DNA of 64,000 nt from positions 41,021,218 to 41,085,217 of the forward strand of contig JAKSZU010000012.1 in NCBI GenBank assembly GCA_026018925.1, in the 5' to 3' direction. Each line of letters opens with the position of its first letter. Positions within the stretch are counted from its first letter, which is position 1. The stretch comes from Tupaia tana (taxonomy: Eukaryota; Chordata; Mammalia; Scandentia; Tupaiidae). Below are positions 1 through 11,120 of this stretch, piece by piece. The position numbers were made by a program, and so were the translations under genes. Under the pieces are notes generated by a model. That model was not told the origin of the DNA and searched no databases. It saw nothing but the letters and a program-made list of their open reading frames with translations.

Positions 1-39
1 GCGGCAGAGGTAGTTATCCCACTTCTGGTTTGTATTTTG

Positions 40-180
40 GATCTGAATAACCTGGGTTCAAATCCCTGCCCAGGCATTTTCAGCTAGGCTATTATGAGCT
101 GCCACTTATATATACCTGATGCAGCCTCCTACACTTAGGAAATGCTCAGTGAATAACAGCTGTCCCCCTTGTGGTCTCCC
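40..180. repeat. MIR-like fragment in a FIBP intron
   Basis: The stretch resembles the core of an ancient MIR SINE (a 'cctgggttcaaatccc' core and an 'aggaaatgctcagtgaat' end). Boundaries are approximate. No FIBP exon is recognisable in bases 1-902. Confidence 0.5.
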
Positions 181-339
181 ACGGTATCCTTTGGGAAGCT
201 GAGCTGAACCCTTCTCTTTGTGTGGATGTGGGGGCCCACAGAGATGTGTATTAGGTCACACGATGAGGGCAGGGAGAGGTCAAACCTTAAATGCCCAGTT
301 GAGGTTTTAGGTGGGATCTGCTCATTAAGAAGAAATGTG

Positions 340-587
340 AGGGATCAACAGGTGTCATTATGGTTACGTCATTGGATTCCCATGTAGTCGACTGTGGTTC
401 AAGTCCTAGGCCCGGCGGCTTAAAACATGCTGGATGTGTGTGCATGCATGCTCAAAATCCCAAGAGGAGAATGGAGGAGAAGGGATTGTGGCATGGCCAT
501 CGTTGGGTGACGAGGGGGTGATTTCTCACTTTCTCTCTCTCTGTCTCTCTGGTGTGCCCTATAGCAAAAATTGCTCTTAAAAAAATA
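340..587 (+). repeat. Older copy of the long tRNA-derived SINE (family A)
   Basis: Diverged head with a B-box-like 'ggttcaagtcc', the family body, and the 3' signature 'gccctatagcaaaaa'. It lies in a FIBP intron just upstream of the next copy. Confidence 0.8.
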
Positions 588-595
588 GGGAGGAT

Positions 596-857
596 GGGAA
601 CCAGCAGTTAGCAAAATGGCTATGTCGCTGGACTCCCACGTAGTCGACCGCGGTTCGCATCCCGGACCCGGTGGCTTAAAACTCACTCCAGGCGCGTGTG
701 CGTGCGTGCCCAAGATCCCGAGAGGAGAATGGAGGAGAAGGGATTGCGGTGTGACCATCCCCTCTGGGGGGGTGATTTCTCGCTTTCTGTCTCTTTGTCT
801 CTGTCTGGCTGGCGAGCGCACGTGCCCTATAGCGAAAACCTCTCCAACAAAAAAAAA
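596..857 (+). repeat. Long tRNA-derived SINE, family A
   Basis: Full-length copy: A-box-like head 'ttagcaaaatgg', B-box 'ggttcgcatcc', GC-rich middle, CT-rich stretch, 'cctatagcgaaaacctctcc' tail and A-run. It sits about 45 bp upstream of the first FIBP exon in the window. Confidence 0.9.
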
Positions 858-902
858 GGGAGGAATGTGAAGCGCTCAGAGGACCCACCCTTTTCCGTTC
901 AG

Positions 903-2499
903 GGACTACGCAGCCATCGTCTTCTTTGCCAACAACCGTTTTGAGACAGGGAAGAAAAAGCTGCAGTATCTGAGCTTTGGTGACTTTGCCTTCTGTGCTG
1001 AGCTCATGATCCAGAACTGGACCCTTGGAGCTGTGGGTGAGGCCTCCACTGAGCCAGGTGCCTGGACGCCTCAGCAGCCTCTCAGGCCTGGTCCCATGAG
1101 TAGTTTCTCCTGTAGGTCCCCCGTTCCCAGCATTCTTTCTTCAGGGCCCCCACCCAAGCCACCTCTGCTAATAGTTTGTTTGCCCCACACTGCAGACAGA
1201 GGGCCCCAGGACATGTCACTTCACCTAAGACGTTTTCTGTCCTGTGAGGCGCAGTGAGACGGCGGGTGAGGAAGGCTCAGGCTATTTGGAAGGGGTCTTT
1301 ATCACCCACCCCAACTCCCTTCGTGGGCCTCATGCAGACTCCCAGGTGGATGACATGGACATGGATTTAGACAAGGAGTTTCTCCAGGACCTGAAGGAGC
1401 TCAAAGTGCTAGTAGCTGACAAGGACCTTCTGGACCTGCACAAGAGGTAGCCTGGCAGGAGGGGTCTGTGAGTCAGGGTCTGAAGTGGGGCTCAGGTGGC
1501 TCGAGGCATGACCCCGTCTCCCTGCAGCCTAGTGTGCACCGCCCTCCGGGGGAAACTTGGCGTCTTCTCTGAGATGGAAGCCAACTTCAAGGTCTGTGGC
1601 CCCATCCATCCTCTGTCTCCCTTGAGCATCTTCAGCCTTCATGCACTACCCCTACCTGACAACTCTGCTCCTGCCCACGGTTGACCAGCAGGTGGCGCTA
1701 CTGCCCCCTGCCCACTTATGACAGGGAACCAGCTCACCAACAGTGGGGACCTGGTTGATTGAGGGAGGTGGATAGATTTGGGGAGGGCTGTCCCTCCCCT
1801 GGCCTCTCTGCTCAGCCCCCAGCCTCTGGGGCAGAAGGCAGAACTCCCAGGATCCCTGCCCCACAGAACCTGTCCCGGGGACTGGTGAATGTAGCTGCCA
1901 AGCTGACTCACAACAAGGATGTCAGAGACCTGTTTGTGGACCTCGTAGAGAAGGTGAGCTGTCCTGACCCCCGACCTCACGTGTCCCCAGGCTGTACTGG
2001 TTCTAAGCGTTCCTTTGGCCCTCAGTTTGTAGAACCCTGTCGCTCCGACCACTGGCCACTAAGTGATGTGCGGCTCTTCCTGAACCAGTACTCAGCATCT
2101 GTCCACTCTCTGGATGGGTTCCGGTGAGCGCCCCCAGCCCAGACACCTACCAGGGCCTAGGCCTCCTACAGACTCGGGGTTCCTGCGTTGCTTACTCTGG
2201 GGGTAGAAGTGCCTGTGAATCAAAGCCTGACTTCACCTCTTAGAACCTATATGATTTTGGGCAGGTTACTTAATCTGCCCGTAGACTGGGGCTAATCATT
2301 GGAACCATAAGACTTTGGGGGTGAGGGACTAATTGAAATCGGTGCATAAAGCACTGTCTTAGGTACACAGAGCGGTGTCAGATGTGGTGAGTACTGAGTA
2401 AACAGCTGTCTCCGACCCTGTTGTTACAGGCACCAAGCCCTCTGGGACCGCTACATGGGCACCCTCCGTGGCTGCCTCCTGCGCCTCTATCATGATTGA
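903..2499 (+). CDS. FIBP: FIBP, acidic FGF intracellular-binding protein (3' half, six exons)
   Basis: FIBP binds internalised acidic FGF (FGF1) and is linked to its mitogenic signalling. Coding exons are 903-1036, 1338-1446, 1528-1591, 1867-1953, 2026-2123 and 2430-2499 (TGA at 2497). All introns are GT/AG and all junctions keep phase. The exons encode the last 186 residues, beginning [19 protein letters not shown], continuing through [15 protein letters not shown] and [18 protein letters not shown], and ending GCLLRLYHD. This is essentially the human C-terminal half from memory; human FIBP is about 357-364 aa, so the 5' exons lie outside the window. Two family A SINEs fill the upstream intron and a MIR lies in the last one. 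The gene is tail-to-tail with CTSW, with about 200 bp between the two poly(A) signals. Confidence 0.97.
2200..2415. repeat. MIR in the last FIBP intron
   Basis: MIR-like core 'gggcaggttacttaatctgcc' region followed by the typical 'gtgagtactgagtaaacagctg' end. Boundaries are approximate. Confidence 0.6.
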
Positions 2500-2531
2500 G
2501 GCCCCTCACCTACCACCCTGCCCGCACTGAC

Positions 2532-2537
2532 AATAAA
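2532..2537 (+). promoter_or_regulatory. FIBP: FIBP poly(A) signal AATAAA
   Basis: Canonical AATAAA 32 bases after the FIBP stop codon, giving a very short 3' UTR. Confidence 0.9.
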
Positions 2538-2743
2538 GTTGCCATGAATTTGGAGACTGGTTCTTGGTCCAGGGGAAGCTCCTGGAGGGGGCATGTGCAG
2601 ATGTGAACGTGTCCATCTCTGAGTTCCATGGACCTTGTGTGTTGACTGCTTGGGGCTGGGATGTGTCAGAATAGCATCTGTACCCAGCCACCACCTCCCC
2701 ACCCTGGCTGGGTCTGCGCAGAAGCCAGAAGTCTTTATCTGGT

Positions 2744-2749
2744 TTTATT
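2744..2749 (-). promoter_or_regulatory. CTSW: CTSW poly(A) signal AATAAA (minus strand)
   Basis: TTTATT on the plus strand, 84 bases beyond the CTSW stop. It faces the FIBP signal. Confidence 0.85.
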
Positions 2750-2832
2750 GAAGCCACATTAAGAAGATTGGGAGAACGGGCCCAAACCTCGGAATGAGGC
2801 TGGCAAGGAGGCAGCTGGCACAGCAGGAGGGC

Positions 2833-3888
2833 TCAGGGAGGGCAGGGGACTGGGTGCCTCTGATCTGGGAGCTCCACACGGGCAGTGAGTGGGTACTTGG
2901 CGATGCCACAGGTATTACTCCCTCGATGCAACCGGAAATAACCCTAGGAAGTGGGGGCCATTAGGGCCAGAAGATGGGAAGGCCTAGTCTACCCTGTCTC
3001 CCCCAGAGTTGCTCACACTCACCTTCTCGCCCCACTTGGCCCCCCAGGAGTTCTTCAGAATCCAGTATGGTTTGGATGAGACTGTCCCTGCTCGCATTCC
3101 CTTCACTGATTTGCTTGGGCCAAAACCCACCAGCAGGACAGAGTGATCCACAAGCCAGGGATCACAGGTGGCAGGTGTGGCTTCGATCACACCCTTCCGG
3201 TATTGCTGCAGGGAACACAGACTGAGTCTGGGTGGGACTACTACTACAATACTTAACCTCTTCTCCCATGCCCTGCCCTGTCCCACCTTCAGTGGCTTCG
3301 TGTTGATGGTCACAGTGATGGGGCCATGGCTGGCCAGGTACTGGGCAATTACTGGGAATGGAAGGTATCATCAGGCCCCACCTGCCTCCCCTCCCCTCCT
3401 TCCCCTCCCACCCCTCCCTCCCGGCCATCTCTGTGTATATCCTGGCATGTCTGCCTCTGCCCTGGTCTGTCTGTCCCTGATCTCCGAATCGCACTCTGCT
3501 CGTTGTCCTGCAGCATGATGAAATCCTGGATCCAGGCCACCTTGTTGCGCTTGACCCGGCACCTCTGGGGGTCGACGTTACTCTGGTATGGGTAGTCTTT
3601 TTCACTGGCCAGACCGCCTGGAGATAGGCAAGACATGGAGGAGCCTGCTCCTGATCATACCCGACCCTGCGCCTGCCCAGAGAGGTGGGTACTCACTGTT
3701 GTTGAGGACAGTTATGAACGCATCCCAGACCCAGCCGCCTTTGCATCCATCCCCACAGCGGCCACAATCCAGCAGCTCTGGTGCAAGAACGGACAGTGTG
3801 GGTGACTGGCCCCTGTTCCTTCCCTGTTACATATGCATACACACGCTCCCCCAGCCATATACTGGGCCCCCACTCCTCCCCACCCTGT

Positions 3889-3945
<57 letters not shown>

Positions 3946-6318
3946 ATGCTCCCCTAGCCATACCCTGCACAGAGACTTTCACGGACTGATTGTATCTGAT
4001 GCCCCACTGGGCCTCGATGTTGTCTGCTGCTGCCATGGCCCAGCAACAATTGCAGTTTTTCTAGTGGATAAGAGTGGGGACAGGGTGAATGTCCAGGCCT
4101 TGTGGTCTCTGGTTCCACCACCTGGGTGGGATTGGGCCGGACGGATTGGGCCAGGCTGGGTAATGGTTGATACCTGGTTCCTGATGGGCGAGATGATACG
4201 GGCCTTCCTCCAGTCACAGGTAGGGGGCACTGGCTTTCCATGTTTAAGAGATCCTACCTTTCTGGCCATTCGGGGGACCTCTCCAGGCACCTTTGGTTGT
4301 TTGTAGACCTGGCCAAACTCTTCCTCTGGGGGGCAGAAAGGGCCACTGAGGCCAAGGTTGTAAGCCCTTCCCTTCCATATTCTGCCTCCCCCAGTCTAGC
4401 CATCTACATCCTTGGCATTTGGGCCCCCATAGGAGCCCAGGAGGCAGATAGGCAAGAGTGCTGAGGCCCAGAGGAGGCCAAGCTCCTTGCTGGGTTGCTT
4501 TCCCCTGCACCTGCTGCCTGGGAACCCTGCACTGGACCAGATCACAGCCTGTAGAGTCCCTGCCTCTGCACGCTGTGACAGGCAAGCGTCCAGGCCCTGG
4601 TCCTTAGGGCCCCTCCCTGGGAAATGAGGTGGAAGGTCTGCTCTGTCCATCCACCAGTATCTCCAGAGGAGACTGCTTCCCCACCCCCACCTATGGCCCA
4701 CGAAAGATCTTGTACCTGTAAGGTCACTGAATGGAGTCACTCCAAACTCAGCTGTGCCCAAGTCCTCCTCCTGTAGCCGCTGAGCCTGGGCCAGGTTGTG
4801 GGCAAAGATATCCAGGCGGCGAGCATGCTCTGGACCAAAATGAGTTGCCCATGCTGGTTCCCAAGCTCCCGGGGGCAGGAAGTTGCCACTGGATGGGCAT
4901 CTTCCCACCCACACCTTCCAGGTAAGCACTGGTTTCTTTCCTGTAACCCCCATGGTAGGCCCCCACTGCAGAACCTGAGCCAAGGAAGTGGTTACTCAGC
5001 CCACCTTGGGTTGGGTTTTCCCCAGTGAGGGGTGTCTCTGCCCACCCTGGGGAAAGTTAAGCAAGGGGTCTGGAGGAAGAGTGACTCAAAAGAAAAAGGT
5101 GGGTGGGACCAGCCTGTGGCATGTGGTTAAGTCAAGCGGATCCTGCAAGGCTCTCTGCTTGGTTCAAGTCCTGGATCCAGTGACCTAAGAAACATGCTAG
5201 GCATGCGTGCGTATGTGCTCAAAATACCAAAAAGAGAGAATTAGAGAAGGGATTGCAGCATGACCATGCCCCAAGGGGGGTGCTTTCTCACTTTCTCTCT
5301 GTGGGTTTCTCTCTAGCAAGTGCAAAGAAAAAAATAATAAAAGGGTGGGTGGCTGGGGACTGACTTCCTGTCATAGCACCTCCTGTCACACCTCTGACCA
5401 CAGTCCAGAGCTGGAACATGTCAGGGTGGGGGAGGATGGGACACAGGCCCAAATCACAGGTAGCCTGGTATGAAAGGTACTCACATACCAGCTCCTAGGG
5501 CAGAGAGACCCACAGAGAGGGAAAAGCAGACCTGGCAGCTCATGGGAGTAAAAAGGGAACCTCCAGCTTGGGACAAAATGGGTATCTTTGAGTGTTTGCT
5601 GAGGGACACATGACAAGAAGTTGGGCCCTGCCCACTGCCTGGAAACTCAGGGGAGTGGCTATGGAGCTGGGGGGCCTTAGCACCTGAGAAGACCCCCAAC
5701 ACTGCCGCCTGCCCTGCAGGGTCATAGCAAAGAAGGATCCTGCACCTATTAATGCTTTCTGGGGACCAGGGAGTTTGTCCTCAGCCCTGCCGCTGTCCTG
5801 CTGAGTGGTTTTGGCCAAGCTTATCCCGTGCTGAGCCTCGATTTCTTCATCTGTTACCCAGGGGAGGGCTGATACCTGCTGGGCTGGAGTAACTCCGGTT
5901 GTACTGGATCTGGAACAACGCAAAGACTTCTTTCAGCTCCAGTGGCCGGGGACCTGGGTCCTGGCAAGAAACCAACGGCCAAGAGTGGGAAGTGGGTGGA
6001 GGGATCATTGCCGACCCCCCCTTAGCTCCCAGAAAGGAAAGAACTGAGCTAGGGGGCTCAACTAGTTAGCCTTCTCTGTCTCTAAGTGTGAACTTGGGCA
6101 TGTCAACCACCTCTCCAGCCTCAATTGCTCCCTCTGAGAAATGGGAGTGACAGGCCAGTTATTCCAAAGAGAAGACCCCAGGCATGGGCTAGCAGAGGGA
6201 CAGGAGTGGGGAACAAGTGGGGAGCACTTACCTGGGCCCCAAGGAAACCCCTGAGGCCTTGGGCTAGGTCTACAGCCAGCAGAGCCAGGAGGCAGGAGAG
6301 GTGAGCAGTTGGTGCCAT
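2833..6318 (-). CDS. CTSW: CTSW, cathepsin W (lymphopain), 10 exons, 365 aa
   Basis: Papain-family (C1A) cysteine protease of cytotoxic T and NK cells, retained in the ER. Exons 1-10 (minus strand) are 6232-6318, 5876-5960, 4716-4829, 4174-4325, 3964-4060, 3697-3777, 3495-3617, 3287-3351, 3023-3205 and 2833-2943, 1098 nt in total. The signal peptide is [21 protein letters not shown]. The propeptide carries an ERFNAQ-like segment ([16 protein letters not shown]) and mature-domain sequence follows at CDWRK. The catalytic triad is Cys152 in NCNCCWAM, His289 in [11 protein letters not shown] and Asn320 in [11 protein letters not shown]-glycosylation sequons include NRS, NQS and NNS. The protein ends PVPCPP. 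It is about ten residues shorter than the human 376-aa form, mainly between His and Asn. The exon 7 donor (A/GTGCGA) is weak but is fixed by phase and homology. Introns contain a CA repeat and one SINE. Confidence 0.97.
3901..3941. repeat. (CA)n microsatellite in CTSW intron 5
   Basis: About 20 uninterrupted CA units, 22 bases beyond the exon 5 donor on the minus strand; read from CTSW it is a GT repeat. Confidence 0.95.
5109..5342 (+). repeat. Diverged tRNA-derived SINE in CTSW intron 2
   Basis: Old copy with head 'accagcctgtggcatgtggt', B-box 'ggttcaagtcc', a 'ccaaggggggtgctttctca' body and an A-rich tail. Confidence 0.75.
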
Positions 6319-6666
6319 GGTGGTGTGGCCAGGAGTGGGCTCCGGAGGCAGGAAGCTGTGCAGATGAAGCAGGAGGGGCGGGGCCAGAGAAACCTTGAAG
6401 GGGAAGCCAGGTTTGGGAGGAGGGCAGACCCCTAGAGCTCGGGCTGCTCAGGCCTTCAAGCTTTCCTCCTTCCACTACCTGCCTCTCTGCCCCATCCTAC
6501 ACTTTTTAATTTATTCAAAAAAGGCTCTTGGCCCAACCTGTTCTGGACAATTCTAGGGATAGAGATGGATCTGTCCTGGAGGAGACGGGTCCTAAGTGGG
6601 CAGTGACAATCTGCCCTGTGGGGAACGAGCTCAAGAGCTACCTCCTTCAAAAAGTCTTCCCTGCTT

Positions 6667-6936
6667 GGGACCAGCAGTTAGCATAATGGCTATGTCGCTG
6701 GACTCCCATGTAGTCGACCGCGGTTCGAGTCCCGGACCTGGTGACTTAGACTCACGCTGGTTACGTGTGCGTGCATGCCCAAGACCCTGAGAGGAAAATG
6801 GAGGAGAAGGGATTGTGGCATGGCCATCCTCTCGGGGGGGGGGGGGGGGGGGATTTCTCGCTTTCTATCTCTCTGTCTCTCTCTGTCTGTCTGGCGAGCA
6901 CACGCACCCTATAGCAAAAATCTCTCAAAAAAAAAA
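6667..6936 (+). repeat. Family A SINE with 16-bp target duplication
   Basis: Full-length copy with an internal poly-G run at the body's G-tract. It is flanked by perfect 16-bp duplications 'aaagtcttccctgctt' at 6651-6666 and 6934-6949, which prove retrotransposition. It lies about 350 bp upstream of the CTSW start. Confidence 0.95.
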
Positions 6937-7121
6937 GTCTTCCCTGCTTCACCAACCTCTGGTACGACCTCTGCAGCCCCCTGAGCACCTGCCGTACTTG
7001 TACCTGCTCGGCATCTGCCTCTCAACCACACCAGAGGTTATCCGTTTGCTCAGGACAAGACTGTAGACCAGGTTTAGATCAGGTTTGATGGGTGTTTATT
7101 AACTGAACAAATAGATCATCT

Positions 7122-7592
7122 TGTTTTTTTCTTTTTGCCATATTGCTCGTGTGCTCCCTAGAGAAAGAGAGAGGAACAGTGAGAAATCACCCCACGGGGG
7201 GATGGCCATACCACAAACCCTTCTCCATTCTCTTGAGACTTGGGGCATGTATGCACATGTGCCCGACATGTTTTTCAAGCTACAGGGTCTGGGAATGAAA
7301 CTGCGGTCGGCCATGTGGGAGTCGAGCACCTCAACCATGCACATGCTCAAGTCCAGTACGTGCACGGGCAAGGTCAAGGGCATGCACTTGCCAGAGAGAC
7401 AGAAAGCGAGAGATCACCATCACCACCACCCAGGAGGGAAGGCCACACTGCAACTCCTTCTACCCCTTGGGATTTGGGGCACACATGCACACTCACCTGG
7501 CATAAGTTTTAAGCCACTAGGTCCGGGACTCAAACCATGGTCAACTCTGTGGGCGTCCAGCTACGTAACCATTATGTCATCTGCTGGTCTCA
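7122..7592 (-). repeat. Two antisense SINE copies, tandem
   Basis: The copies span about 7122-7345 and 7375-7592. Both read antisense: the tail 'ccatattgctcgtgtgc' or 'gcatgcacttgccagagaga' comes first, and the tRNA-like head ends each element. Confidence 0.8.
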
Positions 7593-7624
7593 ATACATAC
7601 ATTTCTTAAAAATTTGATGATCAG

Positions 7625-7870
7625 GCTAGCAAGTAGTGTGGAAATTAAGGCAGCTGAATTCCACATGGCTGACTTTGTGGTTCAAGTCCCCCATCTGGTG
7701 ACATATGCACCCTATAGAAAATTAAAATTTGTGGAGCCAGCAGGTAGCATAGTGGTTGAGATAGCGGTTATGTTGCTGGACTCCCTCGTGGCCAACCAGT
7801 CCAGGACTTGAACCACGGTTGACCAGGTGGGACTCCAGCACCTTAATCACCACACCACCTGCTGGTCCCC
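7625..7870. repeat. Truncated SINE plus an inverted pair of SINE heads
   Basis: 7625-7728 is a sense head joined directly to the 3' end ('gcaccctatagaaaatt'). 7733-7804 is a sense tRNA-like head followed immediately by an antisense head at 7798-7870, making a palindromic arrangement. Confidence 0.7.
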
Positions 7871-7999
7871 AATTATCAGGTTCTAAACAGGAGAGTGCAG
7901 GGCCACAGACCAAGACCAGAGCCCATGAGGCTGTGAGGTCCAGGGCTAGTCAGTGGTATTAACAATTCTTTTTTTTTTTTAAGGATTGTGTATTTATAC

Positions 8000-8261
8000 G
8001 GGACCAGCAGTTGGCATAATTGCTATGTCGCTGGACTCCCATGTAGTCTACTGCGGTTCGAGTCCTGGACCCGGTGACTTAAACTCATGCCAGGCCCATG
8101 TGCGTTTGTGCCCAAGATCCCGAGAGGAGAATGGAGGAGAAGGGATTGTGGCGTGGTCATCCCCCCTGGGAGGTGATTTCTTGCTTTCTGTCTCTCTATC
8201 TGGCGAGCACATGTGCCCTATAGCAAAAACCTCTCAAAAAAAAAAAAAAAAAAAAAAAAAA
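8000..8261 (+). repeat. Family A SINE with long A tail
   Basis: Full-length copy with B-box 'ggttcgagtcc' and a 26-base A-run. Confidence 0.92.
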
Positions 8262-8385
8262 GAATTATTTATTGTCATTATTTTTCAAAGAGAAAGAGAG
8301 CAAGCCGCCAGGTCCGGGACTCAAACCATGGTTGACCATGTGGGAGTCCTGCGCCCTTAACTACCACACCATCTGCCAGTCCCAG
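8262..8385 (-). repeat. Short tRNA-derived SINE (family B), antisense
   Basis: Antisense copy: the AT-rich tail and 'aagagaaagagagcaagc' come first and the head ends at 'atctgccagtccc'. Confidence 0.75.
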
Positions 8386-8669
8386 CATTAGCAATTCTAA
8401 GTTATTGCTGCTTCAATCCTAAGTGGGTCCTTGGGCTGAGAATCTTTAAAATCTTCAGGCTGGGAACTGGCACCCTAAACAGAAGGGAGTGAAAAGCTGG
8501 CTTTCTAGGGTTCCATGGAGAAGGGAGAGAGGAGGGCTCTGATTCTGAGATGCATTCATTTGCTTGCTAACTACCTCATTTCTTCACTAGGAATCTTCCC
8601 AGAGTTCCCTCCCCCTCACCGCCCTGTCAATGAATTTTAAACACTGAAACTGTAAAGAATAAAACATTA

Positions 8670-9175
8670 GGGCCAGCAGATGGTGTAGAAGTTAAGGCAG
8701 CTGTATTCCACATAGCTGACTGTATGGTTTGAGTCCTGGACCCAGCGGTTTGAAAAACACACTGGACGCATGTGTGTGCATGCCCAAAATCCTGAGAGAT
8801 CAGAGGAGGATGGCACTGTGGTTATCCACCTCAGGGGTGATTTCTCACTTTCCTGCTCTCTGTCTCACTCTCTCCTGAGTACACGCACCCTATAGCAAAC
8901 AAACAAAAAAAAAGCTTTTAAGGGCCAGTGGCATTGTGAATAAGGCGACTGGCTTTCACAGGGCTATGTTCTTGGTTCAAGTCCCAGATGTGGCAGCTCG
9001 AGAAATACTGGGCACACATGCATACCCAAAACCTTGAGAGGAGAACAAAGGAGAAGGGATTGCAGTGTGGCCATCCCCCAGAGGGAGGGTGTGTGTGCTT
9101 TCTCATTTCCTCCCCACTTTACCTCCCCCCCCCCCCAGCACACACGCCCTATAGCAAATTAAAAATAAATAAATA
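8670..9175 (+). repeat. Two older long SINE copies in tandem
   Basis: Sense copies at about 8670-8915 and 8921-9175. Both have tRNA-like heads, a diverged body ('atccacctcaggggtgattt', 'catcccccagagggagggtg') and the 'ccctatagcaaa' 3' signature. Confidence 0.8.
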
Positions 9176-9545
9176 GGGGCCGCCAGGTGGCATGGTGGTT
9201 AAGATTGCTAGAATCCTACATGGCCAACCATAGTTTCAGTCCCAGACCTGGCAGCTTGCTTTCTCACTTTCCCTCTCTCTCTCTCTTTCTCTCTCACTCT
9301 GTCCCTCTCTGGTCAAATTAAAAAATAAATAAATAGGGCCCAACAGGTGGCATGGTGGTTAAGGATGCTGGACTTCCACATGGCTGACTACGATTCAAGT
9401 CCTGGACCTGGTGGCTTGCTTTCTCGCTTTCTCTCTTGCCCTGTCCCTCTTCGGTCAAATTAAAATAAATAAATAAATAAAGTTAAATAAAATAATTCTT
9501 TAAAATAAATAAATAAAGCTAAATAAAACAATCATTTTAAAATGA
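9176..9545 (+). repeat. Two family B SINEs in tandem
   Basis: Short family at 9176-9333 and 9336-9545: a 'ggtggcatggtggttaag' head, a polypyrimidine stretch, then 'ggtcaaattaaaa' and (AAAT)n. The family B body goes straight from the head to a CT-rich tract, so it lacks the 100-bp GC-rich middle of family A. Confidence 0.85.
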
Positions 9546-9707
9546 TAAATAACACGCTTTATTTGGGGGTCTTAGGTGTTATAACACAGGAAGAACCATT
9601 TCAGAGTGAAAGGAAAAAAGAAAGTGAAGGTTTATAAGGATAAATATTCTAAATTAACATAAGGCATTCAAAAATGTTAAAGAGGGGCTTCTGTAAAAAT
9701 AAGAAAG

Positions 9708-10165
9708 GGGGCCAGCTACTTGGCATAGTGGTTAAGGCAACTGGATCCCACGTGGCCAACTGTGTGGTTCAAGACCCAGACTCAGGCTTGAAAAACATGC
9801 CGGGTGGTGTGTGCGTTTCTCAAGTTCAGAGGGGAGAATGGAGGAGAAAGGATTGAAGGGAGAAAAGATCATCCCCTCAGGGGGTGCTTTCTCACTTTCT
9901 CTCTCCCCTCTCTCTCTCCTCTAAGCAAGTACACATGCCTTATAGCAAAATTATAAAATAATAAAAATGTTAGAAAGGAATGTAGCAGGACCCAGCAGGT
10001 GGCGTGGTGGTTGGGGGTGCTGGACTCCCACGTGGCCAACTGCAGTTTGAGTCCTGGACGGACCTGATAGCTTGCTTTCTCTCTTTCTCTCTTTCTCTCT
10101 CCCTCTCCCTCCCCCACTCTCTGGGCAAAATTAAATAAGTAAAGTTAAATAAAATTCTTACAAAA
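9708..10165 (+). repeat. Older long SINE followed by a family B SINE
   Basis: A long copy at about 9708-9970 ('ggggccagctacttggcata' head) and a short family B copy at about 9990-10165. Both are in sense orientation. Confidence 0.8.
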
Positions 10166-10358
10166 AGAAAGAAAGGAACGAAGGGGAAAGGAGAAGTGTA
10201 TTTAGTCATAAGGATGATCATAAAACGAAAGGTCCAAAGACCTCCTGGCAGCATCTTGAGCTATTTCAGGTACCATATTGCACATGCCTGGTGCTGAGGG
10301 GTGAGATGGACCAATAGCTCCCGTTCCTCAGAAAGCCATAAGAGATGCATGAGTTTTG

Positions 10359-10611
10359 GGACCAGCAGATGGCATAATGGCTATGTTGTTGGACTCCCAT
10401 GTAGCTGACCACTGTTCAAGTCCCAGACTCAGAGGCTTAAACTCACTCCGGGCACGTGTGCGTGCATGCCCAAGATCCCGAGAGGAGAAGGGATTGCGGC
10501 GTGGCCATCCCCCCCAGAGGGTGATTTCTCGCTTTCTGTCTCTCTGTCTCTGTCTTTCAGGCGAGCACATGCACCCTGTAGCAAAAATCTCTCCTAGAAA
10601 AAAACAAAAAG
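10359..10611 (+). repeat. Family A SINE with 17-bp target duplication
   Basis: Full-length copy flanked by perfect 17-bp duplications 'agagatgcatgagtttt' at 10342-10358 and 10612-10628. Confidence 0.95.
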
Positions 10612-10628
10612 AGAGATGCATGAGTTTT

Positions 10629-10898
10629 ATTTCCTTGTAGCCCTGGTAGACTGGAATCTCCTGTTTTCAAGAAAAACTGCTCTATTTTGGGATTTATCAG
10701 CTTCATTAAAGGTTCGATTTGATAAGGCATTTTAGCATAAGTGGCTCCATTTTGATTTGATTTGTGGGGGTCTAGTGCAGGAGCTTAGTCCAAAACTGGC
10801 TTCCTATAATTTTTTTTTAAGCACCTGGGACAGTGAGCCAAGGAACTCTTCTATTTACAAGAAAGAGTGGAGCTGCCTTTGTTAAGGCGCAGTGACAT
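10629..10898. other. Unassigned AT-rich intergenic sequence
   Basis: It does not match the SINEs and contains no open frame of note. The tone ('gctctattttgggatttatc', 'ggttcgatttgataaggc') suggests an old LTR or DNA-transposon remnant, but I cannot name it. Confidence 0.3.
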
Positions 10899-11120
10899 GG
10901 GACCAGGTGATGGTACAGTGATGTAAAACAACACTCTGCAAGGCTGACCCACATGGGCAGGCTCCAAGTTCATGTCCAGAGACAGCCCAGAATAAGCCAG
11001 GCATGTGCATGTCTGTGATCCTGGCTGTTTGAGGCTATGGATGGATTACGGTGTGAAGACCCTGTTGGAGGTGCCTCTCTCTCTCTCCCTCATGAAAAAA
11101 GTAAATTAGGGGGGAAAAAA
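10899..11120 (+). repeat. Very diverged tRNA-SINE relative
   Basis: Head 'gggaccaggtgatggtacag', CT-rich tract 'gcctctctctctctccctca' and an A-rich end. It is similar in type to the copy at about 30800-31060 and may be a third, older SINE family. Confidence 0.5.

Noticed and set aside
3833..4306. 157-codon plus-strand frame with a His-Thr repeat
   Set aside because: It is the (CA)n repeat plus the antisense of CTSW exons 4-5, not a gene.
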